This document shows positions 53,534-62,314 of a stretch of DNA of 64,000 bases, piece by piece. Origin of the DNA: Streptomyces sp. NBC_01750 (GTDB lineage: Bacteria; Actinomycetota; Actinomycetes; Streptomycetales; Streptomycetaceae); NCBI RefSeq assembly GCF_035918095.1, contig NZ_CP109137.1:5892001-5956000 (forward strand). The letters run 5' to 3'. How positions within the stretch are numbered: position 1 is the first letter of the stretch; each line of letters begins with the position of its first letter. A program made the position numbers and the translations under genes. The notes under the pieces were generated by a model. That model saw only the letters and a list, made by a program, of their open reading frames with translations, searched no databases and was not told the origin of the DNA.

Positions 53534-54604
53534 ATGTCCGCCACGAATTCGGCCGCGCAGAGCGAGCGTCCCGGCCGGATCATGTCCGGCGAGATGGCAG
53601 AGCAGCCGGCGGTGCTGCGGCGCCTCCTCCAGGAGGGCGCGCCGAAGATCCGCGAGGTGGCGGCGGCGATCGCGGCGCGCAGCCCGCGTTTCGTGCTGCT
53701 GACCGCGCGTGGCACGTCCGACAACGCCGCGCTGTACGCCAAGTACCTGCTCGAGATCCAGCTGGGTCTGCCGTGCGGGCTGACCTCCATGTCGACGACG
53801 ACGGCGTACGGAGCACGGCCCGACCTGACCGACGTCCTGGTCATCACGGTCAGCCAGTCCGGCGGCTCACCGGACCTGGTGGCGTCGACGAAGGCGGCGC
53901 GGGAGGCGGGCGCGGTCACGCTGTCGGTGACCAACAACGCGGATTCCCCGCTGGCGGCGGTCTCCGAATTCCACATCGACATCCTGGCAGGCGAGGAGAA
54001 GGCGCTCCCGGCGACGAAGACGTACACCGCGTCGCTGCTCGCGCTCTATCTGTTCGTGGAGGGTCTGCGCGGCGGCGACGGCGCGGCGGCGAAGATCCTC
54101 CCTGAGCTCGCCGCGCAGACCCTGTCGCGCCAGGACGAGGTGCGGCAGCTGGCCTCCCGCTACCGCTTCGCCGAGCGGATGGTGATCACGTCGCGGGGTT
54201 ACGGCTATCCCACGGCCAAGGAGGCCGCGCTGAAGCTGATGGAGACGAGCTACATCCCGGCCCTCGCCTACTCCGGCGCGGACCTGCTGCACGGCCCGCT
54301 GGCCATGGTCGACAACATCTCCCCGGTCATCGCGGTGGTCACGGACGGCAAGGGCGGCGAGGCCCTGCAGCCGGTTCTCGACCGCCTCCGCGACCGCGGC
54401 GCGGATCTGGTGGTGATCGGTCCCAAGCCCCAGGTCGACGCGGCATCGGCGGGCTTCGCCCTCCCGGTGGACGGCGTCCCGGAGGAACTCCAGCCGATCC
54501 TGGAGATCCTGCCGCTGCAGCTGCTGGCGTACGAGGTGACGATCGCGCGGGGCCAGGACCCGGACGCGCCGCGCGCCCTGGCGAAGGTGACGCAGACGCA
54601 CTGA
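53534..54604 (+). CDS. SIS-domain sugar isomerase/deaminase
   Basis: A 356-residue double SIS-domain protein like the isomerase half of glucosamine-6-phosphate synthase. First domain: LTARGTSDNAALYAKYLLE and ITVSQSGGSPDLV. Second: ITSRGYGYPTAKEAALKLME. It lacks a glutamine amidotransferase domain, so it could interconvert or deaminate amino-sugar phosphates such as glucosamine-6-phosphate. ATG 53534 has GGAGG eight bases upstream; ATG 53519 is an in-frame alternative. It follows the GH3 gene in the das cluster. Confidence 0.88.
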   Translation: MSATNSAAQSERPGRIMSGEMAEQPAVLRRLLQEGAPKIREVAAAIAARSPRFVLLTARGTSDNAALYAKYLLEIQLGLPCGLTSMSTTTAYGARPDLTDVLVITVSQSGGSPDLVASTKAAREAGAVTLSVTNNADSPLAAVSEFHIDILAGEEKALPATKTYTASLLALYLFVEGLRGGDGAAAKILPELAAQTLSRQDEVRQLASRYRFAERMVITSRGYGYPTAKEAALKLMETSYIPALAYSGADLLHGPLAMVDNISPVIAVVTDGKGGEALQPVLDRLRDRGADLVVIGPKPQVDAASAGFALPVDGVPEELQPILEILPLQLLAYEVTIARGQDPDAPRALAKVTQTH

Positions 54605-54884
54605 CGGGGGTTTCCCGTCCTCCGGCGCCGGTGGCGCGGAACTCTGGGTTCCCGGCCCCGTGGCCGGGCGGTGTGAGGGGCGCTGAGGGAAGGGAGCACC
54701 CGCGGGCCGCGGCGCCGTGCCGGGACCCTCAGCCCGTACGGCACCGCAGCCCGGAGCTGCTCCGGCCGGCAGGTGTGCGGTCCCGCTCGGCCGTGTAAGA
54801 GGTCTCGACGCAGTCAGGGCAGAGAGCGCCGGGTACCTCGTTCCACCCTCCTGTGCGGGGAGAGTGGAGGCTTTACTCAAACAT

Positions 54885-54900
54885 TGTGGACTAGACCATT
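54885..54900. promoter_or_regulatory. dre-like DasR site upstream of the histidine kinase
   Basis: TGTGGACTAGACCATT aligns to the consensus ACTGGTCTAGACCACT with the core GG(A)CTAGACC intact at nine of ten positions. It lies 97 bases before the kinase start codon and about 280 bases beyond the SIS gene stop. The rest of 54605-54996 shows G+C-rich intergenic sequence with no supported gene. Confidence 0.5.
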
Positions 54901-54996
54901 CTCCGCTGTCCATCCATCTGCAGAGCTTAGTCCCGGTCCATCCTCCAGCACGGGCGGACGGCTCAACGGGTTCACCCCGCGGGTACGCTCGCAGAT

Positions 54997-56481
54997 GTGC
55001 CCTCCATGAACGACCTCGTACGCCAGCACACAGCCCTCAGTGAATCCGACCTCGAGTGGCTCCATCTGCTGGTCTCGGAGTGGCAGCTGCTCTCCGACCT
55101 CTCCTTCGCCGACCTCGTCCTCTGGGTCCCCACCCTCGACGGCACCCGCTATGTCTCCGTGGCCCAGATGCGGCCCAACACCGGGCCCACCTCCTACCAG
55201 GACGACATGGTCGGCCATCTCGTTCCCCGCGGCCGCCGGCCCCTGCTGGACGCCGCGCTCGACGAGGGGCGGATCGTCCGCGAGGGCGACCCGGAGTGGC
55301 GCGAGGAGGTTCCGGTGCGGGTCGAGTCGATCCCCGTACGCCGCGAGGGCCGGGTGCTCGGCGTCATCGCCCGCAATACGAACCTGCTGACCGTACGGAC
55401 CCCTTCCCGGCTGGAGCTCACCTACCTCCAGTCCGCCTCCGACCTCGCCCAGATGATCGCTGCAGGATCGTTCCCCTTCCCTGGGCAGCAGGTCGACATG
55501 GATGCTTCGCCGCGCGTCGGCGACGGGCTGATCAGGCTCGACGCCGACGGCGTCGTCCAGTACGCCAGCCCCAACGGCCTTTCCGCCTACCACCGCCTGG
55601 GCCTCGCCTCCGACCTCGTCGGACACCACCTCGGCCAGACCACCGCCGAACTCGCCCCGTCCCGGGGACCGGTCGACGAGGCCCTGGTCAAACTCGCCAG
55701 CGGCTACGCGCCGCGCGAGACCGAGGTCGAGGGCAACGGCGGCGTCATCCAGCTGCGCGCCATCCCGCTCAAGCCCAAGGGCGTGCGGATCGGTTCTCTC
55801 GTACTCCTCCGCGACGTCACCGAACTCCGGCGCCGCGAGCGCGAGTTGATCACCAAGGACGCCACCATCCGGGAGATCCACCACCGGGTGAAGAACAACC
55901 TCCAGACGGTCGCCGCCCTGCTCCGCCTCCAGGCCCGCCGGATGGATTCCGAAGGCGGCCGGGAGGCGCTCAACGAGGCGGTACGGCGCGTCGGTTCGAT
56001 CGCGATCGTCCATGAGACGCTTTCCCAGAATCTGGACGAGCGCGTGGAGTTCGACGAGATAGCGGACCGGGTCATCGCGATGGTCGCCGAGATCTCGCCG
56101 GGCAAGGTCGACTGCCGCCGTACGGGACGGTTCGGCATCCTCGACGCCGAAGTGGCCACACCGCTCTCCATGGTCCTGACCGAGGTGTTGCAGAACGCCC
56201 TGGAGCACGCCTTCGCGCAGGGCGAGCGTGGCTCGGTCGAGGTAGCGGCCGTACGGGCCGATCAGCGCGCGGAGACCGGCCGGCTGCTGATCACCGTCCA
56301 GGACGACGGGCGCGGACTGCCCGAGGGCTTCGACCCGCAGCGGGCCGGCAATCTGGGTCTGCAGATCGTAAGGACCCTGGTGGAAGGGGAGTTGGGCGGA
56401 ACCTTCGACATGGTGCGTGTCCCGGCGCCCGGTCGTGGTACCCGCGTCGTCCTCGACATCCCCGTCCAGGGCGAGAAGTAG
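54997..56481 (+). CDS. PdtaS-type histidine kinase (GAF-PAS-HisKA_2)
   Basis: A 494-residue cytosolic sensor kinase. A GAF-like region precedes a PAS-like domain (around residue 180, DGLIRLDADGVVQYASPN). A HisKA_2 phosphoacceptor follows (EIHHRVKNNLQTVAALLRLQ, at about residues 295-315, His in IHHRVKN), then an HATPase_c domain (NALEHAF, DDGRGLPEGF, GNLGLQIVRTL). This matches mycobacterial PdtaS, whose partner PdtaR is an ANTAR RNA-binding regulator; no such response-regulator gene is adjacent. GTG 54997 is used; ATG 55006 is possible. A dre-like site lies upstream. Confidence 0.9.
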   Translation: MPSMNDLVRQHTALSESDLEWLHLLVSEWQLLSDLSFADLVLWVPTLDGTRYVSVAQMRPNTGPTSYQDDMVGHLVPRGRRPLLDAALDEGRIVREGDPEWREEVPVRVESIPVRREGRVLGVIARNTNLLTVRTPSRLELTYLQSASDLAQMIAAGSFPFPGQQVDMDASPRVGDGLIRLDADGVVQYASPNGLSAYHRLGLASDLVGHHLGQTTAELAPSRGPVDEALVKLASGYAPRETEVEGNGGVIQLRAIPLKPKGVRIGSLVLLRDVTELRRRERELITKDATIREIHHRVKNNLQTVAALLRLQARRMDSEGGREALNEAVRRVGSIAIVHETLSQNLDERVEFDEIADRVIAMVAEISPGKVDCRRTGRFGILDAEVATPLSMVLTEVLQNALEHAFAQGERGSVEVAAVRADQRAETGRLLITVQDDGRGLPEGFDPQRAGNLGLQIVRTLVEGELGGTFDMVRVPAPGRGTRVVLDIPVQGEK

Positions 56482-56517
56482 AGAAGCCGAAGCAAGCGGG
56501 CGGCCGGAACAGCGATG

Positions 56518-56548
56518 AGCCCCGGACCGTGTGGAACGGTCCGGGGCT
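56518..56548. terminator. terminator between the histidine kinase and wblE
   Basis: A perfect 13-base stem (56518-56530 with 56536-56548) around GTGGA, between convergent genes. Confidence 0.85.
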
Positions 56549-56656
56549 CGAAGCTCACGTTGCTATGCGCATCGGGGGTACTGCGCGCTGCGGCTCGAAG
56601 GCGGTGAGTGCGTACTCGCTGTACGCTCCGCCGGGCTCAGGCTCGTAGCAGGGGGG

Positions 56657-56914
56657 TCAGGCGCTGGCGTTACGCGCCCGGTTGCGAGCGGCACGGCGCT
56701 TCATAGCGCGACGCTCGTCCTCGCTGAGACCACCCCAGACGCCTGAGTCCTGGCCAGACTCGAGCGCCCACTGCAGACACTGCTCCATGACGGGGCAGCG
56801 ACGGCAGACGGCCTTGGCTTCCTCGATCTGCAGCAGCGCAGGACCAGTGTTGCCGATGGGGAAGAAGAGCTCGGGGTCTTCCTCGCGGCAAACGGCGTTG
56901 TGACGCCAGTCCAT
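56657..56914 (-). CDS. wblE: WhiB-family protein WblE
   Basis: An 85-residue iron-sulfur WhiB protein. Cluster cysteines: Cys9 in NAVCREE, then VCRRCPVMEQC. The GVWGG turn and a basic C-terminus (MKRRAARNRARNASA) complete the family pattern. Sequence and length resemble WhiB1, an essential nitric-oxide-sensitive regulator in mycobacteria. ATG 56914 is clear. The 320 bases upstream (56915-57232) hold its promoter region and no gene I can support. Confidence 0.93.
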   Translation of the reverse strand: MDWRHNAVCREEDPELFFPIGNTGPALLQIEEAKAVCRRCPVMEQCLQWALESGQDSGVWGGLSEDERRAMKRRAARNRARNASA

Positions 56915-57210
56915 GGCTGCTACCTCTCCTTGGTATTACATTCAGGTTGCTTGTGAATGTGAACGCTTTCACGAATCCCCCCACGAGGGAAGGGCCGACT
57001 GCCAGTTTCCCGGCGTGGGTCCTGGGTTCTTAGGAGGGGTTCTGGCGGTCTGTGGGGCCGATGTCGCGGGCCGTCCCGATCGCCATGTAGAGATTCGCAA
57101 ACCTCGGCGGCGGATACAACCCCTTCCGGAAACTTTTTTTTGATTCCTCGGTGTCGACTAGGTCACAGCCGTACTTCTATGGGGTGGATCCCAGCCCATA
57201 CGTTCGAGAT

Positions 57211-57228
57211 AAAGGACTTTAGGTCCTT
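57211..57228 (-). terminator. weak hairpin after the lipid-kinase gene
   Basis: Six-base arms AAGGAC and GTCCTT with a short loop, just downstream of the kinase stop on the minus strand and followed by TTATCT. Confidence 0.5.
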
Positions 57229-57232
57229 CCGC

Positions 57233-58201
57233 TCACACAATCACACGCAGTGCACGGCGTACGCCTGTGAACGTCACGCTCGTGCGCAGTCCCAGGTGGT
57301 CACCGTCCATCTGGAACGGGAGCGGAACCTTTGAATTCAAGGTGAAGTCCGTCAGGTCATGGAGAGTGACGGCGTGCTTGCCGCGCGGTCCGCGCTCGGG
57401 GCTGGAGGTGAGCAGCTGGGTGGCGTACCGGGTCACGGCGGAGGTCGACAGCTTGGACAGTGCGACGACGTCCAGGGCGGTGTCGAAGGAAGCCTCGGGA
57501 GACGCGTACACCGGGCGATTGCCCAGGTAGGTCCAAGGAGCGGTATTGCAGATTATGGAGAGCACAAGATCGGTGACCGGGTCCTCGCCGGGGCGCTCGA
57601 GGGTGATCGGACCGTGCCGGCGGTGGGGTTCGTCCAGAAACTGCCGTACCACTTGGCGCATATAGAGGGCGTGCGTGGAGCGCTTGCCGCGCTCCCGCTG
57701 CTGTTCCACCCGTCCGATGACGCTCGCGTCGAAACCGAGTCCGGCGCAGAAGGTGAACCAGCGGGGCGGGACCGACTCGTCCTCCGTGCCCGGCGTGCCG
57801 GCCGCGCGACCGAGGCCGACCGTCCGCTCGGTCCGGTCGCGGAGCGCGTCAAGGATCGCGCCGGTCGCCTCCACGGCGTCGTTCGGGAGTCCGAGGGCCC
57901 GGGCGAAGACATTCGTCGAGCCGCCGGGGACGACGGCGAGACGGGGGAGGCCGTCGGGGTCGGGACCATGGTGGAGCAGACCGTTGACGACCTCGTTCAC
58001 GGTGCCGTCGCCGCCAAGGGCGACGACCAGCTCGATGTCGTCGGAATCAGCGGCCCGCCGACCGAGGTCACGGGCGTGTCCGCGGTACTCCGTCGTGACG
58101 GCCTCCAGCTTCATCTCGCTGGCGAGTGCGTGGATGAGCACGTCACGGGTGCGGGCACTGGTGGTGGTTGCTGCCGGATTGACCACAAGAAGTGCGCGCA
58201 T
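57233..58201 (-). CDS. diacylglycerol kinase family lipid kinase
   Basis: A 322-residue soluble lipid kinase of the DagK/YegS/LCB5 family. The nucleotide-binding loop GGDGTVNEVVNGL is at about residues 62-75, and PGGSTNVFARAL follows near 100. The C-terminal beta domain is present. It probably phosphorylates diacylglycerol for phospholipid recycling; the exact lipid substrate is not determined. It is divergent from the next membrane-protein gene. Confidence 0.9.
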   Translation of the reverse strand: MRALLVVNPAATTTSARTRDVLIHALASEMKLEAVTTEYRGHARDLGRRAADSDDIELVVALGGDGTVNEVVNGLLHHGPDPDGLPRLAVVPGGSTNVFARALGLPNDAVEATGAILDALRDRTERTVGLGRAAGTPGTEDESVPPRWFTFCAGLGFDASVIGRVEQQRERGKRSTHALYMRQVVRQFLDEPHRRHGPITLERPGEDPVTDLVLSIICNTAPWTYLGNRPVYASPEASFDTALDVVALSKLSTSAVTRYATQLLTSSPERGPRGKHAVTLHDLTDFTLNSKVPLPFQMDGDHLGLRTSVTFTGVRRALRVIV

Positions 58202-58271
58202 GCGCAGCAGCGTACCCAGTGGGTGGTACCGGTTCCAGCCCCGGGCCTGGAACCCGGGCTACCCTGCAGAA

Positions 58272-58688
58272 ATGAGCGATGACCGGACCCCCCGCCCTGC
58301 CCGTCTGACCGCCGCGGCCGCGGTATCCGGCCTGGAGGGCCTGGCACTGGCCGCCGGCGGCATCTTCATGCTGGTGCTGGGGCTGCTCGACCGGCCGGAC
58401 AGTGCCTCGCAGGCGGAGATGGGCGGAGTGACACTGATCGCACTCGCCGCGCTCCCGCTGGTCGCGGCGAGGGGGCTCCTGCTGCGGCGCAGCTGGAGCC
58501 GGGGCCCGGCGATCATCACGCATCTGATGACGCTGATTCCGTCGTGGACCCTGCTGCGCGCGGCGGGCGGGCTGATGCCGCTCGGGATCGTGCTGGCGCT
58601 GGTCGCGGTGACGGGCCTGGTGCTGCTGGTCAACCCGACGACGGCCGAGGCGCTGGGCATCCGGGGCGGCGCGGCGCGGGACACGTAG
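58272..58688 (+). CDS. small integral membrane protein, function unknown
   Basis: A 138-residue protein with about four hydrophobic segments (LALAAGGIFMLVLGLL, LIALAALPLVAARGLLL, LMPLGIVLALVAVTGLVLLV). It resembles a common actinobacterial membrane family but no domain name is assigned with confidence. The ATG at 58272 starts it 70 bases from the divergent lipid kinase gene. Confidence 0.75.
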   Translation: MSDDRTPRPARLTAAAAVSGLEGLALAAGGIFMLVLGLLDRPDSASQAEMGGVTLIALAALPLVAARGLLLRRSWSRGPAIITHLMTLIPSWTLLRAAGGLMPLGIVLALVAVTGLVLLVNPTTAEALGIRGGAARDT

Positions 58689-58792
58689 CGGCCGCGGGGC
58701 CCTGTCCGCCCGCTCTTCGGCGCTGTGGAGGACAGGGGCTCACAACCCGCGAGCGGCGCCGGGCGCGGTCCCGGCCGCGCCCCGAGCCGTCC

Positions 58793-59746
58793 CTACTCCT
58801 CCACCAGCAGCTTCTCGCGCAGCTGGGCCAGTGTGCGGGCCAGCAGGCGGGAGACGTGCATCTGGGAGATGCCCACCTCCTGCGCGATCTGCGACTGCGT
58901 CATGTTGCCGAAGAATCTCAGCAGCAGAATCCGCTTCTCGCGCGGCGGCAGGTCCTCCAGCAGCGGCTTCAGTGACTCGCGGTATTCGACGCCCTCCAGG
59001 GCTTCGTCCTCCGCGCCCAGTGTGTCCGCCACCGCCGGTGACTCGTCGTCCGTGTCGGGGACGTCCAGGGACAGCGTGGAGTACGCGTTCGCGGACTCCA
59101 GGCCCTCCAGGACCTCCTCCTCCGAGATGCCCAGGCGTTCCGCCAGCTCGTGCACCGTCGGGGAGCGGCCGTGCTGCTGGGAGAGCTCCGCCGTCGCCGT
59201 GGTCAGGGCGAGCCGCAGCTCCTGCAGGCGGCGCGGCACCCGTACCGCCCAGCCCTTGTCGCGGAAGTGGCGTTTGATCTCGCCGACGACCGTAGGCGTC
59301 GCGTAGGTCGAGAACTCGACGCCTCGCTCCGGATCGAACCGGTCCACCGACTTGATCAGGCCGATCGTCGCGACCTGCGTCAGATCGTCCAGCGGCTCGC
59401 CGCGATTGCGGAAGCGGCGCGCCAGATGCTCGACGAGCGGCAGGTGCATCCGCACCAGCTGATTGCGCAGCTCCGCCCGCTCCGGCGAGCCGTCGGGCAG
59501 CTTGCGCAGCTCGATGAACATCGCCCGCGCCCCGCTGCGGTCATGTGGATCGTGGTGCTGCTCGTGCACGTGCTCGCTCATACGGTCCGCCCGCTCTGCC
59601 TGCGCCTGCTCCGCCGCGGCCGTCCGGCCGTCTCCGTCCTCCGGGTGCGGCCGCGCCTCCTGCTCCGGGATGTCGGCGGGCGCGCTCAGCGCCCTGGGCC
59701 CGCGCTCCTCGTCCCGCACCGGACCGCCCCCGTCCCTGTTCCTCAC
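58793..59746 (-). CDS. sigH: SigB/SigF-type sigma factor SigH
   Basis: A 317-residue stress-response sigma factor. Regions 2 (LARRFRNRGEPLDDLTQVATIGLIKSVDRFDPERG), 3 (SPTVHELAERLGISEEEVL) and 4 (LPPREKRILLLRFFGNMTQSQIAQ) are intact. A 75-residue polar N-terminal extension rich in Ala, Glu and His precedes region 2. The first start, GTG 59746, overlaps the anti-sigma stop by four bases. An internal ATG at 59581 (MSEHVHEQHHD) would give a shorter form, in keeping with the multiple SigH isoforms described in S. coelicolor. Confidence 0.92.
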   Translation of the reverse strand: MRNRDGGGPVRDEERGPRALSAPADIPEQEARPHPEDGDGRTAAAEQAQAERADRMSEHVHEQHHDPHDRSGARAMFIELRKLPDGSPERAELRNQLVRMHLPLVEHLARRFRNRGEPLDDLTQVATIGLIKSVDRFDPERGVEFSTYATPTVVGEIKRHFRDKGWAVRVPRRLQELRLALTTATAELSQQHGRSPTVHELAERLGISEEEVLEGLESANAYSTLSLDVPDTDDESPAVADTLGAEDEALEGVEYRESLKPLLEDLPPREKRILLLRFFGNMTQSQIAQEVGISQMHVSRLLARTLAQLREKLLVEE

Positions 59747-60156
59747 GCCGGCCCGGGTCCCGCGCCGCGCTGTTTGTACAGGCTGATGGAGACCGTGCGG
59801 TCGTCCGCGACCGTGGAGTCGACCTTGCCCGCCAGTGCCGACAGCACTGTCCAGGCAAAGGTGTCACGCTCGGGCGCGCGACCGTCGGTGGTCGGCGCCG
59901 ACACCGTGACCTCGAGCGAGTCGTCGATGAGCCGGAACACGCAGCTGAGGACGGAGCCGGGAACAGCCTGCTGCAGCAGAATCGCGCACGCCTCGTCGAC
60001 CGCGATCCGCAGGTCCTCGATCTCGTCGAGGGTGAAGTCCAAGCGCGCTGCGAGGCCGGCCGTGGCCGTACGCAGCACAGACAGGTAGGCACCCGCAGCG
60101 GGCAGCCGGACTTCCACGAAGTCCTGGGTCCCGGGCTCGCCTGCGATCTGGGACAC
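59743..60156 (-). CDS. ushX: anti-sigma factor of the RsbW-like ATPase fold (UshX-like)
   Basis: A 137-residue GHKL-fold protein directly upstream of sigH and overlapping it by four bases, the arrangement of an anti-sigma gene. The N-box position reads AVDEACAILLQQ, where active RsbW kinases have an Asn, and the G1-type DxGxG loop is replaced by TTDGRAPERD. It may therefore lack kinase activity or use ATP weakly. GTG 60156 is chosen because GGAGG lies five bases upstream; TTG 60168 would place the Shine-Dalgarno sequence inside the gene. Confidence 0.85.
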   Translation of the reverse strand: MSQIAGEPGTQDFVEVRLPAAGAYLSVLRTATAGLAARLDFTLDEIEDLRIAVDEACAILLQQAVPGSVLSCVFRLIDDSLEVTVSAPTTDGRAPERDTFAWTVLSALAGKVDSTVADDRTVSISLYKQRGAGPGPA

Positions 60157-60299
60157 CCTCACCTCCAAGGTGGCACAAGCTCTTTCGGGGCTACGGGAGG
60201 GGAGATCCCGAAGCCGTCACTACGCATTCGTACGTAGCCGGTACTGGCCCGGCGACGCTATCGCGATCCATGGTGCCCTGTCGCCGGGACCCCCAGTCG

Positions 60300-60311
60300 A
60301 TGACTGTCACT
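60300..60311 (-). promoter_or_regulatory. BldD-box-like site in the ushX-sigH upstream region
   Basis: On the minus strand AGTGACAGTCAT pairs AGTGA with a GTCAT half-site, like the BldD-type inverted repeat. BldD is reported to repress sigH in S. coelicolor. An adjacent inverted repeat ACTCAT/ATGAGT lies at 60309-60329. Confidence 0.4.
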
Positions 60312-60398
60312 CATGGTAAACCTATGAGTACACACAGTGGCTAGAGGTCTGCGGCGTCCAATTGCGAGGACCCAGCGGAGGGTTGACGTACCCACGCG

Positions 60399-60659
60399 TC
60401 AGACGATCGAACCGTCGACAAAGCACCAGCGCCAGAGGGCCCCCGGCTCGAAACTCCGCATCACCGCGTGCCCGGTCTCCCGGAAATGCGCTCCGGCGTG
60501 CTGGTGGGGCGAGGAGTCGCAGCAGGCCACATGGCCGCAGACCAGGCACATCCGCAGTTGTACGGGGTGGCTGCCGACCGCCAGACACTGGGCGCAGGTC
60601 TCGCTCAGCGGCGCAGGTTCGGGACGCGGCAGTTCTCTTACATGTGGGCACTCGCTCAT
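60399..60659 (-). CDS. UBP-type zinc finger protein
   Basis: An 86-residue single-domain protein with the ZnF-UBP pattern: an early Cys/His pair (CPHV), CAQCLA, CLVCGHVACCDSS and QHAGAHFRETGHAVM. In eukaryotes this fold binds ubiquitin tails; in bacteria the ligand is unknown, and it is sometimes fused to or paired with CPA1 antiporters. Here the antiporter gene is divergent and starts 56 bases away, suggesting shared regulation. Confidence 0.88.
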   Translation of the reverse strand: MSECPHVRELPRPEPAPLSETCAQCLAVGSHPVQLRMCLVCGHVACCDSSPHQHAGAHFRETGHAVMRSFEPGALWRWCFVDGSIV

Positions 60660-60715
60660 GATTGCCAGACTACGACGCGGACTTCGCGCGTCGTACGGAT
60701 GTGAGGAAGGGCGAG

Positions 60716-62314
60716 ATGGACGCACTGCCACTGGTGGGGCTGATCGCGGCCAGCGCCGCGATCGCCGGGGTGGCCCGCCGGACACCCGTCCCGGCGCCGC
60801 TGCTGCTTGTGACGGTGGGGCTGATCGCCGCGTATGTGCCGGGGGTGCCCGACTACACGCTCGACCCGAGCATCGTGCTGCCGCTGGTGCTGCCGCCGCT
60901 GCTGCACAAGGCCGCGGTCGACAGTTCGTACCTGGACCTCCGCGCGAATCTGAGGCCCGTCGCGCTGCTCTCGGTCGGCTATGTCCTCTTCGCGACCGTC
61001 GCGGTCGGTTACCTCGCCTTTCTGCTGGTGCCGGACCTGCCGCTGACGGCGGCGCTGGTGCTCGGCGCGGTGGTCGCGCCACCGGACGCGGTCGCCGCGA
61101 CCGCGATCGCCCGCCGGCTGGGCCTGCCGAGCCGGATCACCACGATTCTGCAGGGCGAGTCCCTGGTGAACGACGCGACCGCGATCACCGCGTACAGGGT
61201 GGCGCTGGCCGCGGCGGTCGGCGAGGGCGCGAGCTGGGCCGGCGGCATCGAGGAGTTCGCGGTGGCCTCGGTCGGCGGAGTCGCCGTCGGCCTGGTGCTG
61301 ATGGTGCCGATCCACTGGCTGCGCACGCATCTCAGGGAAGCGCTGCTGCAGAACACACTCTCGCTGCTCATCCCGTTCGTCGCGTATGCGGCGGCCGAGC
61401 AGGTCGGGGCGTCCGGAGTGCTCTCCGTGGTCGTCGTCGCGCTCTACCTCGGGCACCGCTCCTGGCAGGTCGATTTCGCGACCCGGCTGCAGGAGGAGGC
61501 GGTCTGGAAGATGGTGGCTTTCATCCTCGAGTCCTCGGTCTTCGCGCTGATCGGGCTGCAGCTGCCGTACGTACTCAAGGGTCTCGGCGGGTACGGCGTC
61601 GGCGAATCGCTCTGGTACGCCGTCGGGGTCTTCGTCGCCGTGGTCGTGGTGCGGTTCATCTGGGTCTTCCCGGCGACATTCCTGCCGCGCGTCCTGTCGA
61701 AACGGATCAGGGAGCGCGAGCCGGGCATCACCTGGACCGCGTCGACGGTGGTGGGCTGGGCCGGGATGCGAGGCGTCGTCTCGCTGGCGATCGCCTTCTC
61801 CATCCCGATGACGACGGCGGACGGCGGGCCCTTCCCGGCGCGGAACCTGGTCCTCTTCCTGACCTTCACGACGGTGATCGGGACACTGGTGGTGCAGGGG
61901 CTCACGCTGCCGTCGCTGATCCGGGCTCTGAAGCTGCCCGGCCGCGACAGGTACGCCGAGACGCTGGCCGAGGCACAGGCCCAGAGCGAGGCCTCGCGGG
62001 CCGCGGAGCTGCGGCTGGACGAGCTGCTGGAGGACGAGCGGAACGCCCTGCCGCAGCCGCTGGCCGACCGGCTGAGGTCTGTACTGGAGCGGCGGCGGAA
62101 CTCCGTCTGGGAGCGGCTCGGGACGGTGAACGAGGTGACCGGCGAGTCGGTGGACGACACCTACCGGCGGTTGGCGCGGGAGATGATCGAGGCCGAGCGC
62201 GAGGTCTTCGTTCAGCTTCGGGACCAGCGGAGGATCGACGACGAGATGATGCGCACGCTGCTGCGCCGGCTCGATCTGGAGGAGGCGGCGGCCTACCGCG
62301 AGGACGCGCCCTGA
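60716..62314 (+). CDS. Na+/H+ (CPA1 family) antiporter
   Basis: A 532-residue cation:proton antiporter with about 12 transmembrane segments. CPA1 residues: LGAVVAPPDAVAATAIARRL (acidic Asp in the transport site) and GESLVNDATAITAYRVAL (a second conserved Asp). The C-terminal 120 residues are a cytoplasmic charged helix-rich tail. ATG 60716 has a GGAAGG Shine-Dalgarno sequence. It overlaps the convergent PLP-enzyme gene by 22 bases. Confidence 0.92.
   Translation: MDALPLVGLIAASAAIAGVARRTPVPAPLLLVTVGLIAAYVPGVPDYTLDPSIVLPLVLPPLLHKAAVDSSYLDLRANLRPVALLSVGYVLFATVAVGYLAFLLVPDLPLTAALVLGAVVAPPDAVAATAIARRLGLPSRITTILQGESLVNDATAITAYRVALAAAVGEGASWAGGIEEFAVASVGGVAVGLVLMVPIHWLRTHLREALLQNTLSLLIPFVAYAAAEQVGASGVLSVVVVALYLGHRSWQVDFATRLQEEAVWKMVAFILESSVFALIGLQLPYVLKGLGGYGVGESLWYAVGVFVAVVVVRFIWVFPATFLPRVLSKRIREREPGITWTASTVVGWAGMRGVVSLAIAFSIPMTTADGGPFPARNLVLFLTFTTVIGTLVVQGLTLPSLIRALKLPGRDRYAETLAEAQAQSEASRAAELRLDELLEDERNALPQPLADRLRSVLERRRNSVWERLGTVNEVTGESVDDTYRRLAREMIEAEREVFVQLRDQRRIDDEMMRTLLRRLDLEEAAAYREDAP

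Noticed and set aside
56915..57232. A SigR-type promoter on the minus strand before wblE
   Set aside because: GGAAT occurs near 57147 but the nearest GTT spacings are 9 and about 22 bases, not 18-19.
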